Origin: GCA-2684655 sp045105235
GTDB taxonomy: Bacteria > Planctomycetota > UBA1135 > UBA2386
Assembly: GCA_045105235.1 (NCBI GenBank)
Contig: JBGCDH010000032.1
Location: 124,001 to 188,000, forward strand
Direction of reading: 5' to 3'
DNA: 64,000 bases
Shown: in pieces, positions 44,712 to 52,414 of the stretch
Numbering within the stretch: position 1 is the first letter of the stretch
Layout of the letters: each line of letters begins with the position of its first letter
Translations under genes and position numbers: made by a program
Notes under the pieces: model-generated
What the model was told of the DNA's origin: nothing
Seen by the model: only the letters and a program-made list of their open reading frames with translations
Database searches by the model: none

Positions 44712-45764
44712 CTAGTTCGCTTCTGCGGGTTCGGCAAGGAACGTGCAGATCACTTCGGCGATGCGGTCTGCGGTCAGCGAGCTTGGGCGCAGCTCGCGGG
44801 TGATCTCGCCATATTCCTGCTCCGACGGGATCCCGAAATACAGCTCGGGGATGGGGACGGTGGGCGGGTCCGCCTGCCAGCTCGCGCCGTTTCGCTCTGG
44901 TTCGAGCTCGGCCAGTCTCCGGGCCAGCTCGCGAAGGTCTCGGCGCGCGTGCGTTTGGATCGTCACCAGGTCAAACCAGCTCTCGGTGCGGTCGTGGAAG
45001 CGGACGTAGGGGCCGCCGCCGCTGGCCTGCTGGATATGCAGCACGCGGTAGCTGCCGGCCAGAGTGTTGAGCGCGAGTCGATGCAGGGGGCCGTCGCTGG
45101 CGAGGACGGCGCATCCGATTTCGCGTTGGTGGCGAACCGACACCGAGCCGCGCAGGCCGTTCTCAATTTGGCCGGCCACATCGTTCATCTCTTCTTCGTA
45201 AAGAGCCCGGTAGCTGCCGGGGTGATCCAACACGGACTCGGCGTGGTCGAGCAGCCATTCATAGCGCTGCTGGCTGAGCTGGTCCTCGTCTTTGGCGGTG
45301 CGAAACGCGCCGGCGACAGGAGAATCGCTTCGGGCGATGTGTTTGACGATCCGGTCGATGGCGAATGCACGCCAGGTCTGCCAAACGCCAAAGTCGCCTA
45401 CGCCGGCCGCCGCGACGAGCCTCTCTTCGCGCGCGAAGGCGATGTCCGGCCGCAGGATCGCGAGCAGCGAGCCAAAGCCATCGGTGTCGTAGTGGTCGTT
45501 GACCACCCATTCGACGTCGCCGAGAAAAGCCTCCTGCTCTGCGACCGGAGCGCGCACGAAATTCAGCGCGATCGAAGTGCTCAGGTCCGCGCGCCACTGA
45601 CGCGGGGTGCGGTTGCCGGGCCAGTGCGAGAGATTCGGGCCGGATTCCGCCATGCCATCGACGGAGAGGCATGGTCCTGGTGGGCCAGCACTTCCGGCGA
45701 ATCCGAGGCGCAGCCTTGGCAAGGGGGATTCCGGGCCGCCGCGAACTCCGCAGGAAAACCGCAT
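44712..45764 (-). CDS. DUF6687-like protein with DHH-type motif
   Basis: 350 residues from ATG 45764; the frame extends further but that part is not protein-like. The N-terminus reads SVDGMAESGPNLSHWPGNRT, then ADLSTSIALNF, the opening I recall for DUF6687 proteins. Shortly after comes VVNDHYDTDGFGSLLAILRP, which looks like the D-H-x-D-x-DG metal motif of DHH phosphoesterases. The remainder is helical with a C-terminal domain (YVRFHDRTESWFDLVTIQTH). DHH proteins cleave phosphodiesters such as cyclic di-AMP, nanoRNA or pyrophosphate; whether this one does is an inference from one motif. No signal peptide. Confidence 0.6.
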   Translation of the reverse strand: MRFSCGVRGGPESPLPRLRLGFAGSAGPPGPCLSVDGMAESGPNLSHWPGNRTPRQWRADLSTSIALNFVRAPVAEQEAFLGDVEWVVNDHYDTDGFGSLLAILRPDIAFAREERLVAAAGVGDFGVWQTWRAFAIDRIVKHIARSDSPVAGAFRTAKDEDQLSQQRYEWLLDHAESVLDHPGSYRALYEEEMNDVAGQIENGLRGSVSVRHQREIGCAVLASDGPLHRLALNTLAGSYRVLHIQQASGGGPYVRFHDRTESWFDLVTIQTHARRDLRELARRLAELEPERNGASWQADPPTVPIPELYFGIPSEQEYGEITRELRPSSLTADRIAEVICTFLAEPAEAN

Positions 45765-45808
45765 TTCGACTTCTTGGATCCTGAAACGGACGGGCCTAGA
45801 TCTCGTAG

Positions 45809-45926
45809 TAACGAACGGCCGTTCGGTCCCCGCTGCAAGGCGGGGAAGCTGGGCGGCCGCTTCGACACGAGAGAGCGAAGAGTGGCTTCGGTCGGCGGGG
45901 TGTGAGCCCGCCGGCCGATTTTTTTT
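45809..45926 (+). ncRNA. Candidate structured small RNA ending in an intrinsic terminator
   Basis: No plus-strand gene precedes the strong terminator at 45890-45926. Upstream lie a weak promoter-like pair (TTGGAT at 45774, 17-base spacer, TAGATC at 45797) and then hairpins: CGAACGGCCGTTCG (45812-45825, perfect palindrome), TCCCCGC/GCGGGGA (45827-45833 with 45840-45846), and CTTCG/CGAAG (45860-45864 with 45876-45880). The same CGAAG can instead pair with CTTCG at 45886-45890, next to the terminator stem, giving two exclusive folds. No signature of SRP RNA, 6S, RNase P or tmRNA was seen. It could be an sRNA, an attenuator, or antisense to the leader of the gene at 44712-45764. The start is a guess. 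Confidence 0.35.
45890..45926 (+). terminator. Strong intrinsic terminator on the plus strand
   Basis: A ten-pair stem (GGTCGGCGGG with CCCGCCGGCC, one G-U pair) with a seven-base loop is followed by GA and eight T residues. It is oriented for plus-strand transcription although no plus-strand gene lies upstream. Confidence 0.75.
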
Positions 45927-46090
45927 GCGCCCGGCCCACACTTGTAGCGGCGCAGCGCCGATGCCGCCAGCCCTTCAGGACCCTGCCCGTGGCCAGCACC
46001 GGCACGAAGCTGCGGCCGGTCGCCAGCAACTCGGAGAAGAGGCTTGCAAAAAGCGCCTCGCTGGCTAGTCTTCCGCACCCCCTTTGGCGT

Positions 46091-46167
46091 GGGGACGTAG
46101 CTCAATTGGTTAGAGTTCCGGACTGTCGATCCGGTGGTTGAGGGTTCGATCCCCTTCGTCCTCGCCA
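46091..46167 (+). tRNA. tRNA-Asp (anticodon GTC)
   Basis: 77 bases including an encoded CCA. The acceptor stem GGGGACG pairs with CGTCCTC (one G-U), the D arm is GCTCAATTGGTTAGAGT, and the anticodon stem CCGGA/TCCGG encloses the loop CTGTCGA with anticodon GTC. The T arm is GAGGGTTCGATCCCCTT. The discriminator base is G73, as expected for Asp. A terminator follows directly, so it is probably transcribed alone. Confidence 0.97.
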
Positions 46168-46169
46168 AC

Positions 46170-46215
46170 AAAAAGCCTCCGATGTTGTCTCGCGACAGCT
46201 TCGGGGGCTTTTTTT
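46170..46215 (+). terminator. Intrinsic terminator after tRNA-Asp
   Basis: AAAAAGCCTCCGA at 46170-46182 pairs with the TCGGGGGCTTTTT at 46201, with an inner TGTC/GACA stem, and is followed by a run of seven T residues. It ends the tRNA transcript three bases past the CCA. Confidence 0.85.
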
Positions 46216-46387
46216 ATGCCCTGCTGTCGCCAAGCAGCTGGTCGCAGATCTCCATTCCGGGCGCTCCGCTCCGCCGACGATCGTTGCCTACACGTTTTCG
46301 CGCGCCATGGATAAGCCTTGGGTCGCCGCTGCCGTCACTTGAGTGACGGTCGGTCTGCCCAAGCCTTTCGCTTGTAGGCTCTCACTC

Positions 46388-48160
46388 ATGAGCTCGGCTG
46401 AGAGAGACAGGCCTGCCAAGGCGCGGGCGATTTTCGTTGGCCTTCTGGCCGTCGTCGTTTTGGTTGCCGTGATCGCTTGGCGGATGCTAGGCGTTGCCGA
46501 AACCGGTCCCAACATGGGTGGTGGGCAAGCGGATGCGGCTGAGTCGCCGGAAGCGACGGTGGCAGCGCCAAGCTTCTCTTCGGACGAACCTGACCGAACA
46601 GCCACGCGGCAACCGAATGCGGCGCCGCGGGCCGCCCCCGAAGCGCCGGGCGAGCACCGCCTGATCGTGAACGCGCGTTTCGCCGACGGGCAGCCTGTGC
46701 TGGAAGGGGTCTTGTCTCTCGTGCTCGAACTCGATGGTGAGGAGCTCTTTCTCGACAAGAATGTGGTCGATGGCGCGGCGGCGTTCTTGGTCCCGCACGG
46801 TGCGGTCGTGCGTGGAGCCGAACTCGAATCCCTGAAGGTGCGCATGAGCCCGTTCGGCCCGCAGGCCGAGGACGTGCGGACGTCTGGTTTCGTGGATTGC
46901 GACCTGCTTGAGCAGTGGGAGAATCAGGAGGGTTTCGAGCCGAAGGTCGAGGCGGATCGAACGCATGCCGCTGTGATCGATCGCGGCGTGACGGTGCGCG
47001 GCCGCATCGTCGAGGCGGCGACGGGTCGCGGCATCGAAGGCGCGTGGGTGCTCGTCGAAGATGCGTTCGACCCCGCCGGCTCTCGATCGGCGGTGGATGG
47101 ATCGTTTGTCGTGACGGGGCGAGTGCTACAGGATCCAGATTTTGACGAAGACATCGAGGTTCAGGCGTTTCATCCGCGATTTCGCCGCGCACGTGCGACG
47201 CTGGTGCTCAAGCGGGCAACGAGCACCTATCGAGATGTCGAGCTTCGCATGGCGTCGGGCGTGCGGCTGCGCGGCTCCGTCGTAGGCGCCAACGGGATGC
47301 CTGTGCCGAGGGCCAGCGTCGTGTTGATGACGGGTCGCCGCCGTGGGCAGACTGTGGACGAGCTTGCTCAGGCGATGACGTGTACCACCGACGATGGGGG
47401 GCAGTTCGATGTTTGGGGCCTTGAGCCTGCGGCCCGCGCGGAGTTGCAGGTAGCGACTCGTAGCGACGGCGGAGCGCGGCACCGGCATGGACCGTTTTCC
47501 TTGCTCAGCGACCAGTCGGGCGTGGTCGTTGCCATGCCGGCTATGGCGCGCGTGCGGCTGAAGCCACGCTTCGCAGATGGTACAGAAGCCGATGTAGACG
47601 CGTGCGTCGTCGCCGTGCTTGTCTCCGGCGAGGCGCAGATGACGCTGCCGGCACTTGACGTCATCCCGGTGCCTGTCGGGAAGCCGGTCGAGATCCGGGT
47701 GGTGGCTTGGAAGGGGCGTGACCGCGGCAGCGCTGCGTTTGCTGTCGTGCGCGACGTCTTCGCGCTCGCGGGTGATGTTGTCCGTGACCTTTCGCTGTTG
47801 TCGTTGGGAGAGTCTGCGCCATGGCCAAGCGAGTCTGTGGAGCTTGGCGAAAAAGACCGCGGCGCCTACAGCAGTTCCTCAAACGTGCGGTCACCGCTTC
47901 TTGCCCACGACTTCTGGTTTGAGTTCGTCGATGCGGACAGCAGCCGGCCGCTCGCTGGATCGCGGATCAAGGTTTCAGCGGGACGGGGCTCTTCGGAATT
48001 TGCACTCGGCAAACACGCTCGGGCCAAGCTGACGTTTGCTTCGGGGCGACAGTGGTGCCGTGTCGAGGTGGAGGGCTACGAGGCTCGCTGTTTGGAGCTT
48101 CGGGCGCCGACAGGAGGCAGCTCGCGTGTTCGCGTGGAAATGGAAAAGCTGCCGCAGTAG
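46388..48160 (+). CDS. Membrane-anchored protein with carboxypeptidase-regulatory-like domains
   Basis: 590 residues from ATG 46388. A TM helix (AIFVGLLAVVVLVAVIAWRM) near the N-terminus is followed by a disordered Pro/Ala stretch and Ig-like modules: GVTVRGRIVEAATGRGIEGA with SAVDGSFVVTG, and VRLRGSVVGANGMPVPRASV with DDGGQFDVWGL. The architecture is a shorter version of the protein at 38980-42525, although sequence identity looks low. No enzyme domain. Probably an envelope protein. It starts 172 bases after the tRNA terminator, so it has its own promoter. Confidence 0.72.
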   Translation: MSSAERDRPAKARAIFVGLLAVVVLVAVIAWRMLGVAETGPNMGGGQADAAESPEATVAAPSFSSDEPDRTATRQPNAAPRAAPEAPGEHRLIVNARFADGQPVLEGVLSLVLELDGEELFLDKNVVDGAAAFLVPHGAVVRGAELESLKVRMSPFGPQAEDVRTSGFVDCDLLEQWENQEGFEPKVEADRTHAAVIDRGVTVRGRIVEAATGRGIEGAWVLVEDAFDPAGSRSAVDGSFVVTGRVLQDPDFDEDIEVQAFHPRFRRARATLVLKRATSTYRDVELRMASGVRLRGSVVGANGMPVPRASVVLMTGRRRGQTVDELAQAMTCTTDDGGQFDVWGLEPAARAELQVATRSDGGARHRHGPFSLLSDQSGVVVAMPAMARVRLKPRFADGTEADVDACVVAVLVSGEAQMTLPALDVIPVPVGKPVEIRVVAWKGRDRGSAAFAVVRDVFALAGDVVRDLSLLSLGESAPWPSESVELGEKDRGAYSSSSNVRSPLLAHDFWFEFVDADSSRPLAGSRIKVSAGRGSSEFALGKHARAKLTFASGRQWCRVEVEGYEARCLELRAPTGGSSRVRVEMEKLPQ

Positions 48161-48286
48161 TGGCATTCACGCTGCCGCTTGTTGGGCGTTTCGACCTCCT
48201 TGGGACGATCTGCAGGGGGGCGGTTCCTAAGGGTGTGAACCGCACGCCTGCCGACTCGTTACCGGTCGAGGTTGCTGCCATACAAC

Positions 48287-48324
48287 GGTCAACAGCCATC
48301 GTGTCGGTCAACAGCGATCGTGTC
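48287..48324. repeat. 19-base tandem direct repeat upstream of a propeller gene
   Basis: GGTCAACAGCCATCGTGTC at 48287-48305 is followed at once by a copy with one change (GGTCAACAGCGATCGTGTC). A third, shortened copy (GCCAGCCATCGCGTC) begins at 48325. It lies 83 bases before the chosen start of the next gene, in an otherwise featureless 246-base gap, and could be a regulator-binding array or slippage. Confidence 0.5.
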
Positions 48325-48406
48325 GCCAGCCATCGCGTCAACATTCAACCGGCCAGCTGCCAACGATATGGTCCCCCTAGCAGCTATGGCGATTGGACGC
48401 CCAGCT

Positions 48407-50485
48407 ATGCGCTTCGCTACAGCGATTGCGCGCGTTGTTCTTCTCTGCGGTTGCGCCCTTGTCGGCCTTCGTGCTCAGGACCCGGCAAAGACGAGCCGTC
48501 CCGAGAACGTGCGCCTGGAGCTCGTGCGCAAAGTCGATGCGTTCGGCGGGATTTGCCGTGCGGCGGCTTTCTCGCCTGACGGGACGCGGCTCGCAACGGT
48601 CAGCGAGATCGGCGATGTTCGGTTGCTAAGGTGGGGCGGTGGCAAGGTAGGGGCCGTCTGCTGGATGCGAGAGAATCGCTATTCGCCCTCTAGAACGTGC
48701 GCGATGGCGTTCTCGCCGGACGGCAAGAGCCTCGCAGTCCGAGCGGCTGACCTGCGGATCTTCGATGTCGCATCGGGCAAGTCCCTGCCGCCCATGGCAT
48801 GCGCAAGCTGGTCGCCACTTGCGTGGCGTCCAGACAGTTCGCACCTCGCCTTTGTCGATGAAGGCGACGTCACAATCTTCGACCTCGTGGGCGAGAAGAA
48901 CCGCCGGTTCTACGAAGACGGCGACGTTGTTCTCTATCGCGAAGGCGCCTTCATGGAGAGGCTTTGGCGCGAGCGAAGAACGCGCACGCTCGCCTATGCC
49001 GCCGACGGAGCCCTATGGTTTGGCGATGTCGAAGGGCGTGTCTTTCGTGTGCCGCCCGGCAAGCGTCGGCCTGAGGCAAAGTTCGACCATCGCACGGAGT
49101 TCGCAAAGCGAGAACCGGGCGCTTCAGACGATGCCGGCGGAGTGCAGTGCATGGCAATGGCAGCTGTTGGCGAGGCGATCTATGATCTGTCGTCGCACGG
49201 CGTGTTGCGCTGCGGTCCGGTCACCGTAGCGGTTCCTCAGAACGCCAACCTGATGGCGGTCGTGGCCACGGCAAACGGGGATGCCGTCGCGCTTGCTTGC
49301 CGGCCGGTGGTGCCGCCGCCGAACGTGGATTTCTGGTCGAGACCAGATCCCTTGGCGCGTCCCGCGCTCGTGGACGAAGCGGGCGAAGGGCCGCAGTTCG
49401 TCTACGTTCTGCGGCGTAGCCAGACGGTTCCCGAACATGCGGTGCCGAGCCATGCGGTGCCGAGCCACGCGGCGCCGAGCCAAGACGGCATTGCCGAGCC
49501 GGGCGCGGCATGGGTAGAGACCAAGTTCGAAGTGCCAGCCGCCGTTGCGGCAATCGCGTTCCATCCGGATGGCCAGTCGCTGCTGGTCGCGACCGGCTTG
49601 GGAGAGCTGGGTGTCTATCGCGCCGGTCGGCTGACGGCCAAGCTTCCGAAGCATCGGTCGCGCGTGTCGAGCTGCGCACTCAGTCCGGATGGCACGGTGC
49701 TCGGAGTCGCGTCGCGCCGGAGTTTTGTCCAGCCGACGCGTGGCGGGCCGGCATTCTTGCTGCCACGGGCGCGGCGCATACGCCCTGGTGCGAGAGGTTC
49801 GGAGCTGGTCGTGCACGAGAGCCGCCGTGTTGTGAGGATCGATGGGCCGGATGCGGTGGAGATCGCGTCGATTGCGCAGGCTGCGGAGCACGACGGCATC
49901 ACGTTTGGTCCGGGTGCGAGCTGGTTCGTTGGCAGCAAGTCTGCGCTTGTCTCCGCGCGCAACAGCGACGCGGTGATCGCGGAGCTGTCGCTCAAGACGG
50001 ACAGCGTTGCGGATACCGTCTTTTCGGCGGCGCGCGGCGGACGCTGGGGCGCGTGTGGGGGTGGTTGGGGCAATGGATGGCTGCTTGTTGCCGATCAAGA
50101 CGGTCAGGTTCTGTTTGAGCGCGTGGGCAGAATGGCCAGCTCACTGTCCTTTTCGCCTGGGGGTCACCGCATTGCTGTCTCTGAACCGCAGCAGCGGGGA
50201 GGCCGAAGCTCGGCCATTCGAATCCTCGACGGCGTGACGTTCGAGCTGCTCGATCGAGGCACCAACCGAGGGGTCACGTTTTGGCGCTACCTCACCGAAG
50301 ATCGCGCGCTGGTCTGTGCGGACAGCAAGCTGCAGCTATGGGACGCGAACAGCATGACCGTTCTGCAGGATGCCTTGCTCGACGGCCGCTGTGACTCGTT
50401 TGAGCTATCGGCCGATCGCCGCACCTTGGCGTGCGCGGTCCACGGCCGGGTCGAGGTCTACCGTGTTGAGGTGGGGCTCAAGTAG
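48407..50485 (+). CDS. Secreted WD40-like beta-propeller protein, paralogue 1
   Basis: 692 residues from ATG 48407, where a signal peptide begins (MRFATAIARVVLLCGCALVG, cleaved near LRAQ). The body is a set of WD40/PD40-type blades: CRAAAFSPDGTRLATVSEIG, CAMAFSPDGKSLAVRAADLR, AIAFHPDGQSLLVATGLGEL and CALSPDGTVLGVASRRS, ending in CDSFELSADRRTLACAVHGR. No kinase or protease domain is attached. A triplicated pentapeptide (HAVPS type) sits mid-protein. The next gene is a diverged copy with the same ending, so the two arose by tandem duplication and are probably one operon. Function unknown. Confidence 0.75.
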   Translation: MRFATAIARVVLLCGCALVGLRAQDPAKTSRPENVRLELVRKVDAFGGICRAAAFSPDGTRLATVSEIGDVRLLRWGGGKVGAVCWMRENRYSPSRTCAMAFSPDGKSLAVRAADLRIFDVASGKSLPPMACASWSPLAWRPDSSHLAFVDEGDVTIFDLVGEKNRRFYEDGDVVLYREGAFMERLWRERRTRTLAYAADGALWFGDVEGRVFRVPPGKRRPEAKFDHRTEFAKREPGASDDAGGVQCMAMAAVGEAIYDLSSHGVLRCGPVTVAVPQNANLMAVVATANGDAVALACRPVVPPPNVDFWSRPDPLARPALVDEAGEGPQFVYVLRRSQTVPEHAVPSHAVPSHAAPSQDGIAEPGAAWVETKFEVPAAVAAIAFHPDGQSLLVATGLGELGVYRAGRLTAKLPKHRSRVSSCALSPDGTVLGVASRRSFVQPTRGGPAFLLPRARRIRPGARGSELVVHESRRVVRIDGPDAVEIASIAQAAEHDGITFGPGASWFVGSKSALVSARNSDAVIAELSLKTDSVADTVFSAARGGRWGACGGGWGNGWLLVADQDGQVLFERVGRMASSLSFSPGGHRIAVSEPQQRGGRSSAIRILDGVTFELLDRGTNRGVTFWRYLTEDRALVCADSKLQLWDANSMTVLQDALLDGRCDSFELSADRRTLACAVHGRVEVYRVEVGLK
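49436..49480. repeat. Triplicated 15-base in-frame repeat inside a propeller gene
   Basis: CATGCGGTGCCGAGC occurs at 49436 and 49451, and a third copy with two changes at 49466. It encodes three HAVPS-type pentapeptides in a surface loop of the secreted propeller. The period and copy number match the repeat in the A2M gene, but the sequences are unrelated. Confidence 0.75.
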
Positions 50486-50545
50486 TCGCGGCCACCGCGA
50501 CGGCGGACCTTGTGCAATCGGCCCACGCCTGTGACGCTTGCAGCC

Positions 50546-52405
50546 ATGCAGTCCACACTCGCGGTGTTTTGCGCGTTGCTGCTGCAGTGCGTCCCGCTGT
50601 TCGCGCAGGGAGAGGCGGGAGCGGAAGCCGACAGATCACGGCGGAAGCTTCCGGTGGAGCTGCAGCTGCAGCGTCGCTTTGCGACGACGTGTGGTTCGGT
50701 CAGCGCTGCGGCGTTTTCTGCGGATGGGCGATCGCTCGCGTTGGGCGGCAAGATTGGCGACGTTCGCGTATTCTCATACCCGGAGATGAAACTGCGCTGG
50801 CAGGCGGACCCCAGCGACCATTGGATCGGCACACTGCGCTGGTCGCCCGACGGCAAGATCTTGGCGTGCATGGGGCGGCACCTGACGCTGCACGATGCGG
50901 CGACCGGCAGCGTGATGCGGCGTTGGCCGGACTCGGGCCCAACGTCGTTTGCGTGGCAAGCCGACGGCAAGCGCTTTGCTGCGGCGTGCGGAGGGCTCTA
51001 CGTCTACTCGCGTGACGGAGAGCGGCTATGGGGATCGCGGGTTCGCAATCGCACCGGTGCCGTTGCCTTCGATGAGGCTGGCTCGTTGCTGGTGGGGAGC
51101 CGTGACGGCTGCGTTTGGCGGGTCGCAGAAGGCGGCAAAGACGCACAGCTCGTCTATGGGGCGCGAAGTGAAGACCCGATGGGATCCGCCCACATCGGGC
51201 TCGTGTGCCGGGCTGGGCTTGCCTTTGACGTTGCGACTGTAGGTGCTGTGCGGCGCGGCAAGCAGGAGTTCGAAGTGCCCGGTGTGACGTTTGCGTTTGA
51301 TGCCAGTCGCGACGGATCGTCGTTCGCTGCCGGTGGACAGACCGATGTCAAAAGGACCTGGCCGCCGCCATCGCCGGTTTGCCGTTGGTGGCACGAGGGC
51401 GGCGTGCGAGTCGAAGACCTTGCGGTGCCGTCGCTCGTGACCGCGCTCGCAGTTCATCCTGACGGCGGCAAGCTGTTTGTTGCTTGCGACGATGGCCACG
51501 CGTCGATTCGCACTGCGATGTCGGCTGCGCCGGATGTCACCGTACCGGGCGCTAGGTGTCAGTCTGTTCAGCTCGCGCTGTCGCATGACGGCACGGTTTT
51601 GGCCGTTGGCAAAGATCTGTGGAGCGTCGAGCCGACGCACGGTGGGCCAGTTCGAGCGCTGCCTGGCGCTAGGCTTGTTTGCGACGGCGGACGCAGATCT
51701 GAGCTCCTCGTTACCTATTCCGGGCGCACGGCCGTCATCGATGGTCCCGATGCTGTGGAGGTCGCATCCCTGGATAGCAATCTGCACGTCTCGGCGGTTG
51801 CGGGGCCTCGCGATTGGCTCTTGGATGCCGGCCTGTCCGTATTGCTCGACCGCGGGGGCAAGGTGCGCGTCGAGTTTGATGACTACCTACGCGGTTTGGT
51901 TTGTGATGTCGCGCGTGGGCCGTCGGTGTGGGCGTTTGGCACGTTGGAAGGAGTGGAGGGCGAAGACGGCGGTCTGCTGGTAACGGACGCGAACGGCAGC
52001 GTGCTCCACTTCGAGCGAAGTGGCCCGATTCGGTCACTCGACTTCTCGCCCAAATCCTTGCGCGAGGCGCCGGCAATGACTGGCGTGAACTACCTAGTCT
52101 TTGTCGTGTCGGGCCGCCGGCCGTTCGGCAAGACGCGCATCATGCGCCGGCGGCTCAAGGACGGCGCCATCTGCGGAAGTGCCGTCGCCAACTGCAGCTG
52201 TTGGCGCTATGTCGACCGCAGGTATGCGCTCGCATGTGTCGACCAGCGTCTACAGCTTTGGGATGCCGATGGGCTGAAAGTCGTTGCCGACTCGCTGGTG
52301 GCGGGGTCGTGCTACACGTTCAAGGTGTCGGCGGATCGTCGCACGCTTGTGCGTGCGAAGGACGGCTTCGTCGAGGTCTACCGGGTTGTCGTGAACGGCG
52401 ACTAG
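50546..52405 (+). CDS. Secreted WD40-like beta-propeller protein, paralogue 2
   Basis: 619 residues from ATG 50546, giving a signal peptide MQSTLAVFCALLLQCVPLFA. Blades resemble those of the upstream gene: SAAAFSADGRSLALGGKIGD, GTLRWSPDGKILACMGRHLT, TALAVHPDGGKLFVACDDGH and QLALSHDGTVLAVGKDLWSV. Both end with LQLWDA followed by SADRRTL and VEVYRV, which confirms paralogy. The gap to the upstream gene is 60 bases. It lacks the HAVPS repeat. The role is unknown; an extracytoplasmic protein-binding role would fit. It converges on the haem/propeller gene with nine bases between stops. Confidence 0.75.
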   Translation: MQSTLAVFCALLLQCVPLFAQGEAGAEADRSRRKLPVELQLQRRFATTCGSVSAAAFSADGRSLALGGKIGDVRVFSYPEMKLRWQADPSDHWIGTLRWSPDGKILACMGRHLTLHDAATGSVMRRWPDSGPTSFAWQADGKRFAAACGGLYVYSRDGERLWGSRVRNRTGAVAFDEAGSLLVGSRDGCVWRVAEGGKDAQLVYGARSEDPMGSAHIGLVCRAGLAFDVATVGAVRRGKQEFEVPGVTFAFDASRDGSSFAAGGQTDVKRTWPPPSPVCRWWHEGGVRVEDLAVPSLVTALAVHPDGGKLFVACDDGHASIRTAMSAAPDVTVPGARCQSVQLALSHDGTVLAVGKDLWSVEPTHGGPVRALPGARLVCDGGRRSELLVTYSGRTAVIDGPDAVEVASLDSNLHVSAVAGPRDWLLDAGLSVLLDRGGKVRVEFDDYLRGLVCDVARGPSVWAFGTLEGVEGEDGGLLVTDANGSVLHFERSGPIRSLDFSPKSLREAPAMTGVNYLVFVVSGRRPFGKTRIMRRRLKDGAICGSAVANCSCWRYVDRRYALACVDQRLQLWDADGLKVVADSLVAGSCYTFKVSADRRTLVRAKDGFVEVYRVVVNGD

Positions 52406-52414
52406 CCCGCCGCG

